From Paraburkholderia tuberum STM678 (GTDB lineage Bacteria > Pseudomonadota > Gammaproteobacteria > Burkholderiales > Burkholderiaceae): a stretch of 64,000 nucleotides of DNA. The stretch spans positions 1 to 64,000 of the forward strand of contig NZ_CADFGP010000027.1 in the NCBI RefSeq assembly GCF_902833905.1, written 5' to 3'. Both the position numbers and the translations under genes were made by a program. The notes beneath the pieces are model-generated. The model ran no database searches. It saw only the letters and a program-made list of their open reading frames with translations, and had not been told where the DNA came from. This document shows, piece by piece, positions 9,835 to 19,167 of this stretch; position 1 is the stretch's first letter, and every line of letters starts with the position of its first letter.

Positions 9835-11244
9835 ATGGCACAGACCCTCTACGACAAATTGTGGAACACGCACGTGGTCCACACGGAAGACGACGGCACC
9901 ACGATTCTCTACATCGACCGTCACCTGCTGCATGAAGTGACCAGCCCGCAGGCGTTCGAAGGCCTGAAAATCGCCCAGCGTCCGGTGTGGCGCATCAGCG
10001 CGAACCTGGCCGTGTCCGACCACAACGTGCCGACCACGGACCGCAGCCACGGCATCGCCGATCCGGTGTCGAAGCTGCAGGTCGACACGCTCGACGCCAA
10101 CTGCGACGCCTTCGGCATCACACAGTTCAAGATGAACGACCTGCGTCAGGGCATCGTTCACATCATCGGGCCGGAACAGGGCGCCACGCTGCCGGGTATG
10201 ACAATCGTCTGCGGCGACTCGCACACGTCCACGCACGGCGCGTTCGGCGCGCTCGCGCACGGCATCGGCACGTCGGAAGTCGAGCACGTGCTGGCCACGC
10301 AAACGCTGCTGCAGAAGAAGAGCAAGAACATGCTCGTGAAGGTCGAGGGCCAATTGCCGCGCGGCTGTACCGCGAAGGACATCGTGCTCGCGATCATCGG
10401 CAAGATCGGCACCGCGGGCGGCACCGGCTACGCGATCGAATTCGGCGGCTCGACGATCCGTTCGCTGACAATGGAAGGCCGCATGACGGTCTGCAACATG
10501 GCGATCGAAGCGGGCGCGCGCGCCGGCATGGTCGCCGTCGACGACACCACGGTCGAATACCTGAAAGGCCGTCCGTTCTCGCCGCAGGGCGTCGAGTGGG
10601 ATCACGCGGTCGAGTACTGGAAGCAGTTCAAGTCGGACGACGGAGCGCATTTCGATCGCGTGGTCGAGTTGAACGCCGCCGAAATCGTGCCGCAGGTCAC
10701 CTGGGGCACGTCGCCGGAAATGGTCACGCCGATCGACGGCCGCGTGCCGGATCCGGAGCGCGAAAAGGACCCGGTCAAGCGCGACGCGATGGAGCGCGCG
10801 CTCAAGTACATGGCGCTCGAGCCGAACGCGCCGATCGAGTCGATCAAGCCGGATAAAATCTTCATCGGGTCGTGCACCAACGCGCGCATCGAAGACATTC
10901 GCGCCGCGGCTTACGTCGTGAAGAAGCTCGGCCGTCGCGTCGCGCCGAACATCCGTCTGGCGATGGTCGTGCCGGGTTCGGGTCTCGTGAAGGCGCAGGC
11001 GGAGCGTGAAGGCCTCGACAAGGTCTTTACCGAGGCCGGTTTCGAATGGCGCGAGCCGGGCTGCTCGATGTGTCTGGCAATGAACGCCGACCGGCTCGAG
11101 CCGGGCGAGCGTTGCGCGTCCACGTCGAACCGCAATTTCGAAGGTCGTCAGGGCGCTGGTGGCCGCACGCACCTGGTGAGCCCCGCAATGGCCGCGGCTG
11201 CGGCCATCGAAGGGCATTTCGTCGACATTCGCAAGCTCGGATAA
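9835..11244 (+). CDS. leuC: 3-isopropylmalate dehydratase large subunit, 469 aa
   Basis: Isomerises 2- to 3-isopropylmalate with LeuD. Aconitase-fold signs are [17 protein letters not shown], then [18 protein letters not shown] and [11 protein letters not shown], whose Cys residues hold the 4Fe-4S cluster. [20 protein letters not shown] ends the protein. Start ATG 9835 ([11 protein letters not shown]) matches the family; frames reaching further upstream cross the promoter area. Upstream, GGCATAATC (9785-9793) resembles a -10 box but has no good -35, which would fit activator-dependent control. LeuD is encoded 248 bp downstream, behind a small lipoprotein gene. Confidence 0.96.
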   Translation: MAQTLYDKLWNTHVVHTEDDGTTILYIDRHLLHEVTSPQAFEGLKIAQRPVWRISANLAVSDHNVPTTDRSHGIADPVSKLQVDTLDANCDAFGITQFKMNDLRQGIVHIIGPEQGATLPGMTIVCGDSHTSTHGAFGALAHGIGTSEVEHVLATQTLLQKKSKNMLVKVEGQLPRGCTAKDIVLAIIGKIGTAGGTGYAIEFGGSTIRSLTMEGRMTVCNMAIEAGARAGMVAVDDTTVEYLKGRPFSPQGVEWDHAVEYWKQFKSDDGAHFDRVVELNAAEIVPQVTWGTSPEMVTPIDGRVPDPEREKDPVKRDAMERALKYMALEPNAPIESIKPDKIFIGSCTNARIEDIRAAAYVVKKLGRRVAPNIRLAMVVPGSGLVKAQAEREGLDKVFTEAGFEWREPGCSMCLAMNADRLEPGERCASTSNRNFEGRQGAGGRTHLVSPAMAAAAAIEGHFVDIRKLG

Positions 11245-11249
11245 ATCGC

Positions 11250-11408
11250 ATGATCAAGAACATGAATCGCATCACTCTATTGCGCCGCTTCGCACTCGGC
11301 ACGTTCGCCGGGCTCCTGCTCGGTCTTGCCGGCTGCAACACGGTGCACGGATTCGGCCAGGACATGTCGCACCTCGGCAATTCGATCAGCAATCACGCTG
11401 AGAAATAA
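11250..11408 (+). CDS. Entericidin A/B-like small lipoprotein, 52 aa
   Basis: The peptide MIKNMNRITLLRR starts with basic residues, has a hydrophobic stretch FALGTFAGLLLG and then a lipobox LAGC, with the lipidated Cys at residue 29. The mature part (CNTVHGFGQDM, then SHLGNSISNHAEK) is about 24 residues. It resembles the entericidin family (CNTxxGxGxD, amphipathic tail), small membrane-destabilising lipoproteins of unclear role. It starts 5 bases after leuC and ends 84 bases before leuD, so it is inside the leu operon. An internal ATG (11262) is an alternative start. Confidence 0.8.
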   Translation: MIKNMNRITLLRRFALGTFAGLLLGLAGCNTVHGFGQDMSHLGNSISNHAEK

Positions 11409-11492
11409 GCGGTTTTTGATTTTTGCCGGCGATACGGCGCGGGGGTTCCAGCCGCCAGTCGCATCGCCCGGTCCTGAACAGGCGCAAGCGTC

Positions 11493-12146
11493 ATGGATAA
11501 ATTCATCGTACACACCGGCGTCGTGGCGCCGCTCGATCGCGAGAACGTCGACACGGACGCGATCATTCCGAAGCAGTTCCTGAAGTCGATCAAGCGCACG
11601 GGTTTCGGTCCGAATGCGTTCGACGAATGGCGCTACCTCGACCACGGCGAACCGGGTCAAGACAACTCGAAGCGTCCGCTGAACCCGGATTTCGTGCTGA
11701 ACCAGCCGCGCTACCAGGGCGCCTCGGTGCTGCTCGCGCGCAAGAATTTTGGCTGCGGCAGCTCGCGCGAACACGCGCCCTGGGCGTTGCAGCAATACGG
11801 CTTTCGCGCGCTGATCGCGCCGAGCTTCGCGGACATCTTCTACAACAACTGCTTCAAGAACGGCGTGCTGCCGATCGTGCTGACCGAACAGCAGGTCGAT
11901 CATCTGTTCAACGAGACGTATGCGTTCAACGGCTTCGAGCTGACGATCGACCTCGAAGCGCAAGTCGTGCGCACGGCCGACGGCGGCACCGAATATCCGT
12001 TCGAAGTCGCTGCGTTCCGCAAGTATTGTCTGCTGAACGGTTTCGACGACATCGGCCTCACGCTGCGTCACGCGGACAAGATCCGCCAATTCGAAGCGGA
12101 GCGTCTCGCGAAGCAACCGTGGCTGAACCATCGCCTCGTCCGCTAA
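11493..12146 (+). CDS. leuD: 3-isopropylmalate dehydratase small subunit, 217 aa
   Basis: Swivel domain of isopropylmalate isomerase. [14 protein letters not shown], the [20 protein letters not shown] block (residues near 80-100) and [17 protein letters not shown] are family signatures. Length is standard for the LeuD1 type. It works with LeuC encoded upstream and is followed by leuB after 90 bp. Confidence 0.96.
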   Translation: MDKFIVHTGVVAPLDRENVDTDAIIPKQFLKSIKRTGFGPNAFDEWRYLDHGEPGQDNSKRPLNPDFVLNQPRYQGASVLLARKNFGCGSSREHAPWALQQYGFRALIAPSFADIFYNNCFKNGVLPIVLTEQQVDHLFNETYAFNGFELTIDLEAQVVRTADGGTEYPFEVAAFRKYCLLNGFDDIGLTLRHADKIRQFEAERLAKQPWLNHRLVR

Positions 12147-12236
12147 GCAAAACCGTGAGGGCGTTAGGGGCGTGAAGTCCGCGCGCCAATGTCGGTTTGC
12201 GCCAGAAAGATCCGAAAAAATCATCAAGGAATTCGC

Positions 12237-13304
12237 ATGAAGATCGCAGTGTTGCCGGGCGACGGCATCGGTCCCGAAATCGTCAAGGAGGCCGTCAAGG
12301 TCCTGAACGTGCTCGGCGAGAAGTTCGAACTCGAAGAAGCGCCGGTCGGCGGCGCAGGCTACGAAGCGAAGGGCCACCCGCTGCCGGACTCGACGCTCGC
12401 GCTCGCGAAGGAAGCCGACGCGATCCTGTTCGGCGCGGTCGGCGACTGGAAGTACGACAAGCTCGAACGCGCGCTGCGCCCTGAGCAGGCGATTCTCGGT
12501 CTGCGCAAGCACCTGGAACTTTTCGCGAACTTCCGTCCGGCGATCTGCTACCCGCAACTGACGGGCGCGTCGTCGCTGAAGGAAGAGATCGTTTCGGGTC
12601 TCGACATCCTGATCGTGCGCGAACTGAACGGCGACATCTACTTCGGCGCGCCGCGCGGCGTGCGTACGTCGCCGGACGGCCTGTTCGCCGGCGCAAAGGA
12701 AGGCTTCGACACGATGCGCTATTCGGAACCCGAAGTGCGCCGCATCGCGCACGTCGCATTCCAGGCGGCGCAAAAGCGCGGCAAGAAGCTCACCTCGGTC
12801 GATAAAGCCAACGTGCTCGAAACGTCGCAGTTCTGGAAGGACGTGATGATCGACGTGTCGAAGGAATACGCGGACGTCGAACTGTCGCACATGTACGTCG
12901 ACAACGCCGCGATGCAGCTCGTGAAGGCGCCGAAGTCGTTCGACGTGATCGTGACCGGCAACATGTTCGGCGACATCCTGTCCGACGAGGCGGCCATGCT
13001 GACCGGCTCGATCGGCATGCTGCCGTCGGCATCGCTCGACAAGAACAACAAGGGCTTGTACGAGCCGTCGCATGGCTCCGCGCCGGATATCGCCGGCAAG
13101 GGCGTGGCCAATCCGCTCGCCACGATCCTGTCGGCCGCGATGATGCTGCGCTATTCGCTGAACAAGGCGGAGCAGGCCGATCGCATCGAAACCGCGGTGA
13201 AGAAGGTGCTCGAACAGGGCTATCGCACCGGCGACATTCTCACGCCGGGTTGCAAGCAGATCGGCACCGCCGCGATGGGCGATGCCGTCGTGGCCGCGCT
13301 GTAA
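12237..13304 (+). CDS. leuB: 3-isopropylmalate dehydrogenase, 355 aa
   Basis: Oxidative decarboxylation of 3-isopropylmalate, the third leucine step. [59 protein letters not shown] and [27 protein letters not shown] are the substrate, metal and NAD-binding blocks of the isocitrate/isopropylmalate dehydrogenase family. I used ATG 12237, preceded by AAGGA; an in-frame ATG 48 bases upstream would add a non-conserved extension. Confidence 0.97.
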   Translation: MKIAVLPGDGIGPEIVKEAVKVLNVLGEKFELEEAPVGGAGYEAKGHPLPDSTLALAKEADAILFGAVGDWKYDKLERALRPEQAILGLRKHLELFANFRPAICYPQLTGASSLKEEIVSGLDILIVRELNGDIYFGAPRGVRTSPDGLFAGAKEGFDTMRYSEPEVRRIAHVAFQAAQKRGKKLTSVDKANVLETSQFWKDVMIDVSKEYADVELSHMYVDNAAMQLVKAPKSFDVIVTGNMFGDILSDEAAMLTGSIGMLPSASLDKNNKGLYEPSHGSAPDIAGKGVANPLATILSAAMMLRYSLNKAEQADRIETAVKKVLEQGYRTGDILTPGCKQIGTAAMGDAVVAAL

Positions 13305-13313
13305 AACGCGTGT

Positions 13314-13346
13314 ACCGCATGCGCTCGCAGAGCGAGGGCATGCGGT
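13314..13346 (+). terminator. Strong hairpin after leuB (no U tract)
   Basis: ACCGCATGC (13314-13322) pairs with GCATGCGGT (13338-13346), with an inner CTCG/CGAG pair in the loop. It lies 9 bases after the leuB stop codon. Without a T run it may protect the 3' end or act with Rho rather than terminate by itself. Confidence 0.5.
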
Positions 13347-13377
13347 GGTCAGGTCAACGATACTGGCCTTTTAAAAA

Positions 13378-13412
13378 CGCGAATCGGGCCTTGAAACAGG
13401 CCGATTTGCGCG
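13378..13412 (-). terminator. Second hairpin between leuB and asd, with T tract on minus strand
   Basis: CGCGAATCGGGCC (13378-13390) pairs almost fully with GGCCGATTTGCGCG (13399-13412). On the minus strand it is followed by TTTTTAA, so it is a good terminator only in that direction; on the plus strand it has no U run. No minus-strand gene is present nearby. Confidence 0.45.
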
Positions 13413-13451
13413 TCATACGGCGAAGAACGCCGCCGGTTTTCCGTTTTCGTG

Positions 13452-13457
13452 TATATT
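13452..13457 (+). promoter_or_regulatory. -10 box of the asd leader transcript
   Basis: TATATT lies 6 bases before ATG 13464, in an AT-rich pocket of GC-rich DNA. No convincing -35 box is present. The expected transcription start falls on or next to the A of the leader-peptide ATG, which has no ribosome site upstream, so the leader peptide would be leaderless. Confidence 0.5.
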
Positions 13458-13463
13458 GTTTTG

Positions 13464-13580
13464 ATGGCTCAGATCTCCCAAATCTCCTCGATTTCCAAAA
13501 TGCACGGCACAACGGCCCGTGCGATCGAGTTCGCCATTACCGTCAAAACCATTACCCCGAAAACGATCACGAAGCGCTGA
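13464..13580 (+). CDS. Candidate asd leader peptide (Thr/Ile/Lys-rich), 38 aa
   Basis: The frame ATG 13464 to TGA 13578 encodes MAQISQISSISKMHGTTARA followed by IEF and AITVKTITPKTITKR. Seven of 38 residues are Thr, seven are Ile, and three of its four Lys sit in the last 15 residues beside the Thr/Ile run. Thr, Ile and Lys are end products of the pathway that Asd serves. It sits between a -10 box (13452) and a terminator-like hairpin (13602-13640) ahead of asd, the layout of a thr-type attenuator. It has no Shine-Dalgarno sequence. The role as a leader peptide is inference from composition and context; I know of no named family. Confidence 0.6.
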   Translation: MAQISQISSISKMHGTTARAIEFAITVKTITPKTITKR

Positions 13581-13585
13581 TCGTC

Positions 13586-13640
13586 CGTCGTGCCCGCCCA
13601 TCTTCCCCGCGCGGTCACTGCGGGCAAAGACGCGGGGAAG
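13586..13640 (+). promoter_or_regulatory. Predicted attenuator: terminator and alternative hairpin before asd
   Basis: Terminator form: CTTCCCCGCG (13602-13611) pairs perfectly with CGCGGGGAAG (13631-13640), then TTTCC. Alternative form: CGTC-G-TGCCCGC (13586-13597) pairs with GCGGGCA-AA-GACG (13620-13632), using the loop and two bases of the terminator stem, so both cannot form together. A ribosome halted at the peptide stop codon (13578-13580) would cover the 5' arm of the alternative form and favour the terminator; one stalled earlier at Thr/Ile/Lys codons would leave it free. A further small hairpin CGATCA/TGATCG spans 13564-13583. The T run is short, which weakens the case. Confidence 0.55.
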
Positions 13641-13664
13641 TTTCCATTCGAAGGGTATGAAGTC

Positions 13665-14786
13665 ATGAACGTAGGTCTCGTAGGTTGGCGCGGCATGGTC
13701 GGCAGCGTCCTGATGCAACGTATGCAGCAGGAAGGCGATTTCGACTTGATCGAACCGGTGTTTTTCAGCACCAGCAACGCGGGCGGCAACGCGCCTTCGT
13801 TCGCCAAAAACGAGACCAGGCTCAAAGATGCGACAAGCATCGACGACCTGAAGAAGTGCGACGCGATCATTTCCTGCCAGGGCGGTGACTACACGAACGA
13901 AGTGTTCCCGAAGCTGCGCGCGGCGGGCTGGAACGGCTACTGGATCGACGCGGCATCGTCGCTGCGCATGAAGGACGACGCGGTCATCATTCTCGACCCG
14001 GTCAACCTCGACGTGATCAAGAACGCGCTCGTCAAAGGCCAGAAGAATTTCATCGGCGGTAACTGCACGGTCAGCCTGATGCTGATGGCATTGGGCGGCC
14101 TGTTCCGCGAAAACCTCGTCGACTGGATGACGGCCATGACTTATCAGGCCGCATCCGGCGCGGGCGCGCAGAACATGCGCGAATTGCTGTCGCAAATGGG
14201 CACGCTGCACGGCGCGGTGAAGAACGAACTGGCAGACCCGGCTTCGGCGATTCTCGACATCGACCGCCGCGTGCTCGAAGCGATGAACAGCGACAGCATG
14301 CCGACCGGCCACTTCGGCGTGCCGCTCGCGGGCTCGCTGATTCCGTGGATCGACAAGGATCTCGGCAACGGCATGTCGAAGGAAGAGTGGAAGGGCGGCG
14401 CGGAAACCAACAAGATCCTCGGCAAGCCGGCCATGGGCACGCCGGGTTCGATTCCCGTCGATGGTCTGTGCGTGCGGATCGGCGCAATGCGCTGCCATTC
14501 GCAAGCGCTCACGATCAAGCTGAACAAGGACGTGCCGCTCGACGAAGTGAACAGCATCCTCGCGTCGGGCAACGACTGGGTCAAGGTTGTGCCGAACGAA
14601 CGCGAAGCGTCGATGCGCGATCTGTCCCCGGCGGTTGTCACCGGTACGCTGACGGTGCCGGTCGGCCGCGTGCGCAAGCTCGCGATGGGCGGCGAGTATC
14701 TGTCGGCCTTCACGGTCGGCGATCAGCTGCTGTGGGGCGCGGCTGAACCGCTGCGTCGTATGCTTCGCATTGTGCTCGACAAGTAA
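13665..14786 (+). CDS. asd: Aspartate-semialdehyde dehydrogenase, 373 aa
   Basis: Reduces aspartyl phosphate to the semialdehyde, the branch point to lysine/diaminopimelate, threonine, isoleucine and methionine. [18 protein letters not shown] is the NADP loop. [17 protein letters not shown] carries the catalytic Cys (about residue 134), and [20 protein letters not shown] includes the catalytic His. Length matches the Gram-negative form (about 370). The preceding 200 bp hold the proposed leader peptide and attenuator, and a terminator follows at 14825. Confidence 0.97.
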   Translation: MNVGLVGWRGMVGSVLMQRMQQEGDFDLIEPVFFSTSNAGGNAPSFAKNETRLKDATSIDDLKKCDAIISCQGGDYTNEVFPKLRAAGWNGYWIDAASSLRMKDDAVIILDPVNLDVIKNALVKGQKNFIGGNCTVSLMLMALGGLFRENLVDWMTAMTYQAASGAGAQNMRELLSQMGTLHGAVKNELADPASAILDIDRRVLEAMNSDSMPTGHFGVPLAGSLIPWIDKDLGNGMSKEEWKGGAETNKILGKPAMGTPGSIPVDGLCVRIGAMRCHSQALTIKLNKDVPLDEVNSILASGNDWVKVVPNEREASMRDLSPAVVTGTLTVPVGRVRKLAMGGEYLSAFTVGDQLLWGAAEPLRRMLRIVLDK

Positions 14787-14824
14787 AGTAAACTACGCGC
14801 TCACGACGCGTAGACAACTCAAGA

Positions 14825-14850
14825 AGCGTCGCGCTTGCGCGGCGCTTTTT
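14825..14850 (+). terminator. Rho-independent terminator after asd
   Basis: AGCGTCGCGC (from 14825) pairs with GCGCGGCGCT (to 14846, one G-T pair), followed by TTTT. It separates asd from fimV. Confidence 0.85.
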
Positions 14851-14924
14851 CATTGTGTGCTCCGATCATCTTGTCTCTTTCCACTCGCAAAAAAGGCTGC
14901 GCGCTGACGCGCCCAGGAGTCCCG

Positions 14925-17591
14925 ATGAACTTTCGACGCTCCGCTCTTCGGGCTATGTCCATTCGTCACGAGAAGGTGCGATTCAGCAGCCGTCCGGCGG
15001 CGATGGCCGCTTGTGCCACTTTCGCCCTTGCGCTGCTCGGCGGTGGCGCGGGCAATGCGCTTGCCGCGCCGGCTAGTGCCACGAGCGCGCCGGATGCCGC
15101 TTCCGCTGTCAGTTCCACTACCGCTGTCGTTGCTGTCGCTGCGGGCTCTCAGTACACCGTACACGCAGGGCAGTCGCTGAACGATGTCGCGATCGCTATT
15201 ACGCAGTCGCATGACCGGGCGGTACTCGCACGCGCTACGCACGCATTGTTCGACACGAATCCGGCCGCGTTCATGAATCACGATCCGAGCCGGATGCGTG
15301 TAGGAGCAGTGTTGATCGTGCCGGCGCTCGATGCGTCGGGGGCCTTGGCGGTTTCGTCGACTGGGGCCGCGGCAGGGGCGTCGGAGTCCACGGCGGCTGC
15401 GCCCGATTCCGCGCCGACTGCCGCGCCGGCCGCGCCGGCCGCGGCGGCTGCCGCCAGCACGGCGAGTGCAGTCGCGCAGGTCAACGCCGCCGCCGCGAGT
15501 GCGGCCAGCGCGGCGGCTCAAGCGACGACGCCAGCCGCATCCACGGTTTCCGGCGCGGCCAGTGCGGCGGTATCGACCGGCGTGGCGGCGGGCGGTGCGG
15601 TTTCGTCCGCGCCAGTGGCCGGTTCGGCGCCGGTGGCGACGAGTGGCACGCGGGAATGGGCCGGATCGATTCAACCGGCGGCGAGCGCGCCCGCCGGACA
15701 AGCGCCGTCGGCAGCGACCGCGCAGGCGGCTTCGCAGCCGCATCCGCAGGTGTCGAGTCTGCAGCAATTGCTGGCGCTGAAAAACCGCGTGCTGATGGAG
15801 TTGCAGAAGCACGGTATCGGCGGGGCGCCCGTCGCTTCAGGCCCAACGCCGACGAGCGCTGCGCAGCCGGCACCGGCAGGTTCCGCGGCGACCGTGGCCG
15901 TGGCGCCGGAGCACGCGAATGTGACGACGTCGCCGTCGAATGAGGGCGGCATCTCTCAGCGCGATTTGAGCATCGCGGCGGCCGTAGGCGCGGCACTGAT
16001 CGTTCTGCTCGCTGCTCTGCGCATGGGTCGCCGCAAGCACGATAAAGAGGCCGCGGCACGGGCTGCCCAGGCAACTGATGCGGAAATGGCGAGATCCGCG
16101 CGTGAGGCCGATTCGCGCAATGGCAGCGCGGCGGCGGGGCAGGCCGCGGTCACGGAAGGATCGGACGCGCAAGATCAAGAGGTTGCACGGCAGGCCGCAG
16201 CAGCAGAGCATGCGGCTGCGGAACGTGCGGCTGCGGAACGTGCGGCTGCGGAACGTGCAGCAGCCGAGCAAGCCACAGCAGAAAGCGCGGCAGCCGAACG
16301 TGCAGCAGCCGAGCAAGCCGCAGCGGAAAGTGCAGCAGCCGAACAGACGGCAGCGGAGCGAGCCGCAGCAGAGCGAGCAGCGGCCGGAGAACACGCCGCG
16401 GCGGAACGCGCAGCAGCCGAACAAGCAGCAGCCGAACAAGCAGCAGCCGAACAAGCAGCAGCCGAACAAGCAGCAGCCGAACAAGCAGCAGCCGAACAAG
16501 CAGCAGTACGCGTCGCCGCCGAACATGCGGAAGCGGAACGCATCGCAGCAGAACGCAGCGCATCCGAGCGCGCCGCAGAAGAACAGGCGGCACAGCAAGC
16601 AGGCACGCCCGAACCTACTGCACCGACGGCGCCACTCGCCAGCATCCCGCTACCCAGCCAAAGCGAACTGTCCAGCGAACCACCGGCTGTCGCACCCGCC
16701 CATGACGAGACGTTGCGCTCCGCCGCGACGGCCGCCAATCTCGCCGCCGCGGCAGAACTCGGCGCCGACGCGCTGCCGCTGGGACCGCTCGAACCGGTTG
16801 GCGCCGCGACGCAGGACGAGAACGCGCATCGCCTGCAATGGGACGAGGAACCCACAGAAAGTCCGACCGCAGAGAAAACGACAGGCACGACGACAACCCC
16901 GAGCCCAAGCGCCGCGGAACCGCCCTCGACAGCGTCGCACACCGCGACGGCCGAACCGCAGTCCCCCTTGAACGTTCCACCCCCGGTGATCGATTTCACG
17001 CAACATCAGATCGAACCGCGCGCCACTACGTCGTTCGGTCAGCCGTTCAGCGACATCCCCGTGCCGACGGAACGCGCGCCGTCCGCGCCGACCGAGTTCC
17101 CGCGCGAGGCCGTCGACGCGTTCGGCAGCCTCAACATGCCGCTGCCACCGCGCATCGACGTGCCCACCGTCGGCGAAGCGGAGCTTTCCACGTCGCTTTC
17201 GACGCAACCGGTCGCATCGCCCGGCACGACCGCGCAGCAGGCCTTCGGCGTCCATGGCGCGGACGACGACGCCCCGCACATCGCCGACCAGATCGCCGCC
17301 GGCACAGCCGGCCACGGCGCCGTCGCGGGCCTCGGCGCGGCCGGCTTCGGCGCGCTGAAGCTCGACTTCGACCTCGAGTTGCCGCCGAGCCCGGCTCAGC
17401 CATTGCCGGCCTTCACACCGGCCGATCTCGGCCGCATCGCGCGCAACAAGCTGGAGTTGGCCTCCGAGTACATCGAGCTCGGCGATCTGGCGGGCGCCCG
17501 CGCGCTCATCAACGAAGTGATCGAAGCAAACGATCCGGCCACGCGCACCGAAGCCCGCGCGTTGCTTTCGACTCTCGCACCGCTGTCGTGA
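14925..17591 (+). CDS. fimV: FimV-family peptidoglycan-binding/polar-hub protein, 888 aa
   Basis: Start ATG 14925 has CAGGAGT upstream and gives a signal-like segment ending ALAAPAS. A LysM-like part follows ([30 protein letters not shown], about residues 75-130), then a Pro/Ala linker. One transmembrane helix spans about residues 347-368 ([20 protein letters not shown]). An Ala/Glu/Arg/Gln repeat stretch runs over about residues 424-560, encoded by 15-bp tandem repeats. The C-terminus has the FimV signature: LDFDLELP, then [20 protein letters not shown]. FimV proteins organise pole-associated machines such as type IV pili and type II secretion, and some assist motility. truA overlaps its stop codon by four bases. 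Confidence 0.9.
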   Translation: MNFRRSALRAMSIRHEKVRFSSRPAAMAACATFALALLGGGAGNALAAPASATSAPDAASAVSSTTAVVAVAAGSQYTVHAGQSLNDVAIAITQSHDRAVLARATHALFDTNPAAFMNHDPSRMRVGAVLIVPALDASGALAVSSTGAAAGASESTAAAPDSAPTAAPAAPAAAAAASTASAVAQVNAAAASAASAAAQATTPAASTVSGAASAAVSTGVAAGGAVSSAPVAGSAPVATSGTREWAGSIQPAASAPAGQAPSAATAQAASQPHPQVSSLQQLLALKNRVLMELQKHGIGGAPVASGPTPTSAAQPAPAGSAATVAVAPEHANVTTSPSNEGGISQRDLSIAAAVGAALIVLLAALRMGRRKHDKEAAARAAQATDAEMARSAREADSRNGSAAAGQAAVTEGSDAQDQEVARQAAAAEHAAAERAAAERAAAERAAAEQATAESAAAERAAAEQAAAESAAAEQTAAERAAAERAAAGEHAAAERAAAEQAAAEQAAAEQAAAEQAAAEQAAAEQAAVRVAAEHAEAERIAAERSASERAAEEQAAQQAGTPEPTAPTAPLASIPLPSQSELSSEPPAVAPAHDETLRSAATAANLAAAAELGADALPLGPLEPVGAATQDENAHRLQWDEEPTESPTAEKTTGTTTTPSPSAAEPPSTASHTATAEPQSPLNVPPPVIDFTQHQIEPRATTSFGQPFSDIPVPTERAPSAPTEFPREAVDAFGSLNMPLPPRIDVPTVGEAELSTSLSTQPVASPGTTAQQAFGVHGADDDAPHIADQIAAGTAGHGAVAGLGAAGFGALKLDFDLELPPSPAQPLPAFTPADLGRIARNKLELASEYIELGDLAGARALINEVIEANDPATRTEARALLSTLAPLS
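16212..16256 (+). repeat. Three perfect 15-bp tandem repeats in fimV
   Basis: Unit GCGGCTGCGGAACGT (Ala-Ala-Ala-Glu-Arg in frame) occurs three times without mismatch. It starts the repeat-coded Ala/Glu stretch of the FimV protein. Confidence 0.9.
16410..16499 (+). repeat. Six perfect 15-bp tandem repeats in fimV
   Basis: Unit GCAGCAGCCGAACAA (Ala-Ala-Ala-Glu-Gln) is repeated six times without mismatch, then breaks off at GCAGCAGTA. The unit is a multiple of three, so copy changes would alter cytoplasmic linker length without a frameshift. Confidence 0.95.
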
Positions 17592-18400
17592 AGCGCATCG
17601 CATTAGGCGTGCAATACGACGGCGCCGCGTTCACTGGATGGCAGTCGCAGCCGCACGGCAACACGGTACAGGACGAGCTCGAACGGGCGCTGCGCGAATT
17701 CATGCGCACGCCCGTGCAGACGGTGGTCGCCGGCCGCACCGACCGCGGTGTGCATGGCTTGGGTCAGGTCGTGCATTTCGACACCGACCTCGATCGTCTC
17801 GAGATCTCCTGGGTGCGCGGCCCGAATGCGTTTCTGCCGAAGACGATCGGCGTGCAATGGGCCAAGCCGATGCCCGACGATTTTCACGCGCGGTTTTCGG
17901 CATTCGAGCGGACCTATTACTACGTGCTGTACGTAAGTCCGGTTCGCTCGCCGATGTTCACGACGCGCGCCGGCTGGGTGCACACGCCACTCGACGTCGA
18001 CGCGATGCGCTCGGCCGCCGAGCACCTGATCGGCGAGCATGACTTTTCGGCGTTTCGTTCGTCGCAATGCCAGTCGAAGACGCCGTTCAAGCACCTGTAC
18101 CAGATCGACGTCAAACGACAGGGTAACTTCGTGCATTTCCGCTTCCGCGCGAACGCGTTCCTGCATCACATGGTGCGCAACGTGATGGGCTGTCTGATCG
18201 AAATCGGCAGCGGCCGCCGCCCGGCCGCGTGGATGGCCGACGTGCTCGCGAGCCGTAGCCGCGATTGCGCGGCGCCGACCTTCATGCCCGACGGCTTGTA
18301 CCTCGCGCAAGTGGGCTATCCTGAGCAATTCGGCGTGCCCGACCCGGCGACGGGCAGCGTGCCGTGGAGCAGCGTATGGACCGAACAACCGGAAACATGA
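17588..18400 (+). CDS. truA: tRNA pseudouridine(38-40) synthase, 270 aa
   Basis: Isomerises uridines 38-40 in the tRNA anticodon arm. [18 protein letters not shown] and [20 protein letters not shown] (catalytic Asp in AGRTDRGVH, about residue 56) are diagnostic, as is [14 protein letters not shown] further on. The start is GTG 17588, overlapping the fimV stop codon as GTGA. The gene ends as ATGA, overlapping the trpF start. Its place between fimV and trpF is the usual one in Burkholderia relatives. Confidence 0.95.
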   Translation: MKRIALGVQYDGAAFTGWQSQPHGNTVQDELERALREFMRTPVQTVVAGRTDRGVHGLGQVVHFDTDLDRLEISWVRGPNAFLPKTIGVQWAKPMPDDFHARFSAFERTYYYVLYVSPVRSPMFTTRAGWVHTPLDVDAMRSAAEHLIGEHDFSAFRSSQCQSKTPFKHLYQIDVKRQGNFVHFRFRANAFLHHMVRNVMGCLIEIGSGRRPAAWMADVLASRSRDCAAPTFMPDGLYLAQVGYPEQFGVPDPATGSVPWSSVWTEQPET

Positions 18401-19107
18401 AAGCAGCAGAGAACCCCGCCATTCAGACCGACGCCACCGCCTTGCAAGGCGTGCCACATCGCACGCGCATCAAGCTGTGCGGACTGTCGAAACCCGTCGA
18501 CATTGCACACGCGATCGACCTCGGCGCCGACGCGATCGGCCTCGTGTTCTATCCGCCGAGCCCGCGCTCGGTGAGCGTCGCGCAAGCGGTCGAACTCGTG
18601 CACGAGGTGCCGCCGTTCGTGTCGGTCGTCGGTCTGTTCGTCAACGCGACGCCGGAATGGGTTCACGAAGTCGCGAGCAACGTGAACCTGACGCTGTTGC
18701 AGTTCCACGGCGACGAGACGCCTGAGCAGTGCGAGGCGCTCGCCGGCGTTGCGGGTTTGCCTTGGTTGCGCGCGTTGCGAGTTGCGGCGGATACTCGAGC
18801 GGCCGATTTGGTAAAATCGGCATTCAACTATTCAGCAGCCAGTGGTCTTCTGTTCGACACCCATGTCGAAGGCTACGGCGGCGGTGGGAAGGTTTTCGAT
18901 TGGTCACTTATTCCAGCAGAGCTCGCGCGTCGGGCCGTTTTGAGTGGTGGGTTGAACGCGCAAAACGTCAGTGATGCGATCCATCGCGTGCGCCCGTACG
19001 CAGTCGATGTCTCGAGCGGCATCGAAGTAGCGGGCGCCCGGGGCGTGAAGGATCACGCCCGGATGGCGGCGTTCGTACGCGCGGTGCGCGCTGCGGACGC
19101 TGAATGA
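18397..19107 (+). CDS. trpF: Phosphoribosylanthranilate isomerase, 236 aa
   Basis: Third enzyme of tryptophan synthesis. [15 protein letters not shown] carries the catalytic Cys, [17 protein letters not shown] and [13 protein letters not shown] are barrel strands with phosphate and acid residues, and [18 protein letters not shown] closes the barrel. Start ATG 18397 overlaps the truA stop codon (ATGA). An in-frame ATG at 18364 would extend the overlap and adds non-conserved residues. The N-terminal 24 residues before HRTRIK are longer than in many TrpF proteins. Confidence 0.95.
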   Translation: MKAAENPAIQTDATALQGVPHRTRIKLCGLSKPVDIAHAIDLGADAIGLVFYPPSPRSVSVAQAVELVHEVPPFVSVVGLFVNATPEWVHEVASNVNLTLLQFHGDETPEQCEALAGVAGLPWLRALRVAADTRAADLVKSAFNYSAASGLLFDTHVEGYGGGGKVFDWSLIPAELARRAVLSGGLNAQNVSDAIHRVRPYAVDVSSGIEVAGARGVKDHARMAAFVRAVRAADAE

Positions 19108-19167
19108 TTCAGGCTCGCGGGCGCTTTCCGATGAAAGCCGCGAGCCATCCTGAGAAAAGTGATCACC

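Noticed and set aside
16200-16520. The fimV repeats as a CRISPR or mobile repeat array
   Set aside because: Repeats are contiguous 15-mers in frame, without spacers, and code for a coiled Ala/Glu linker.
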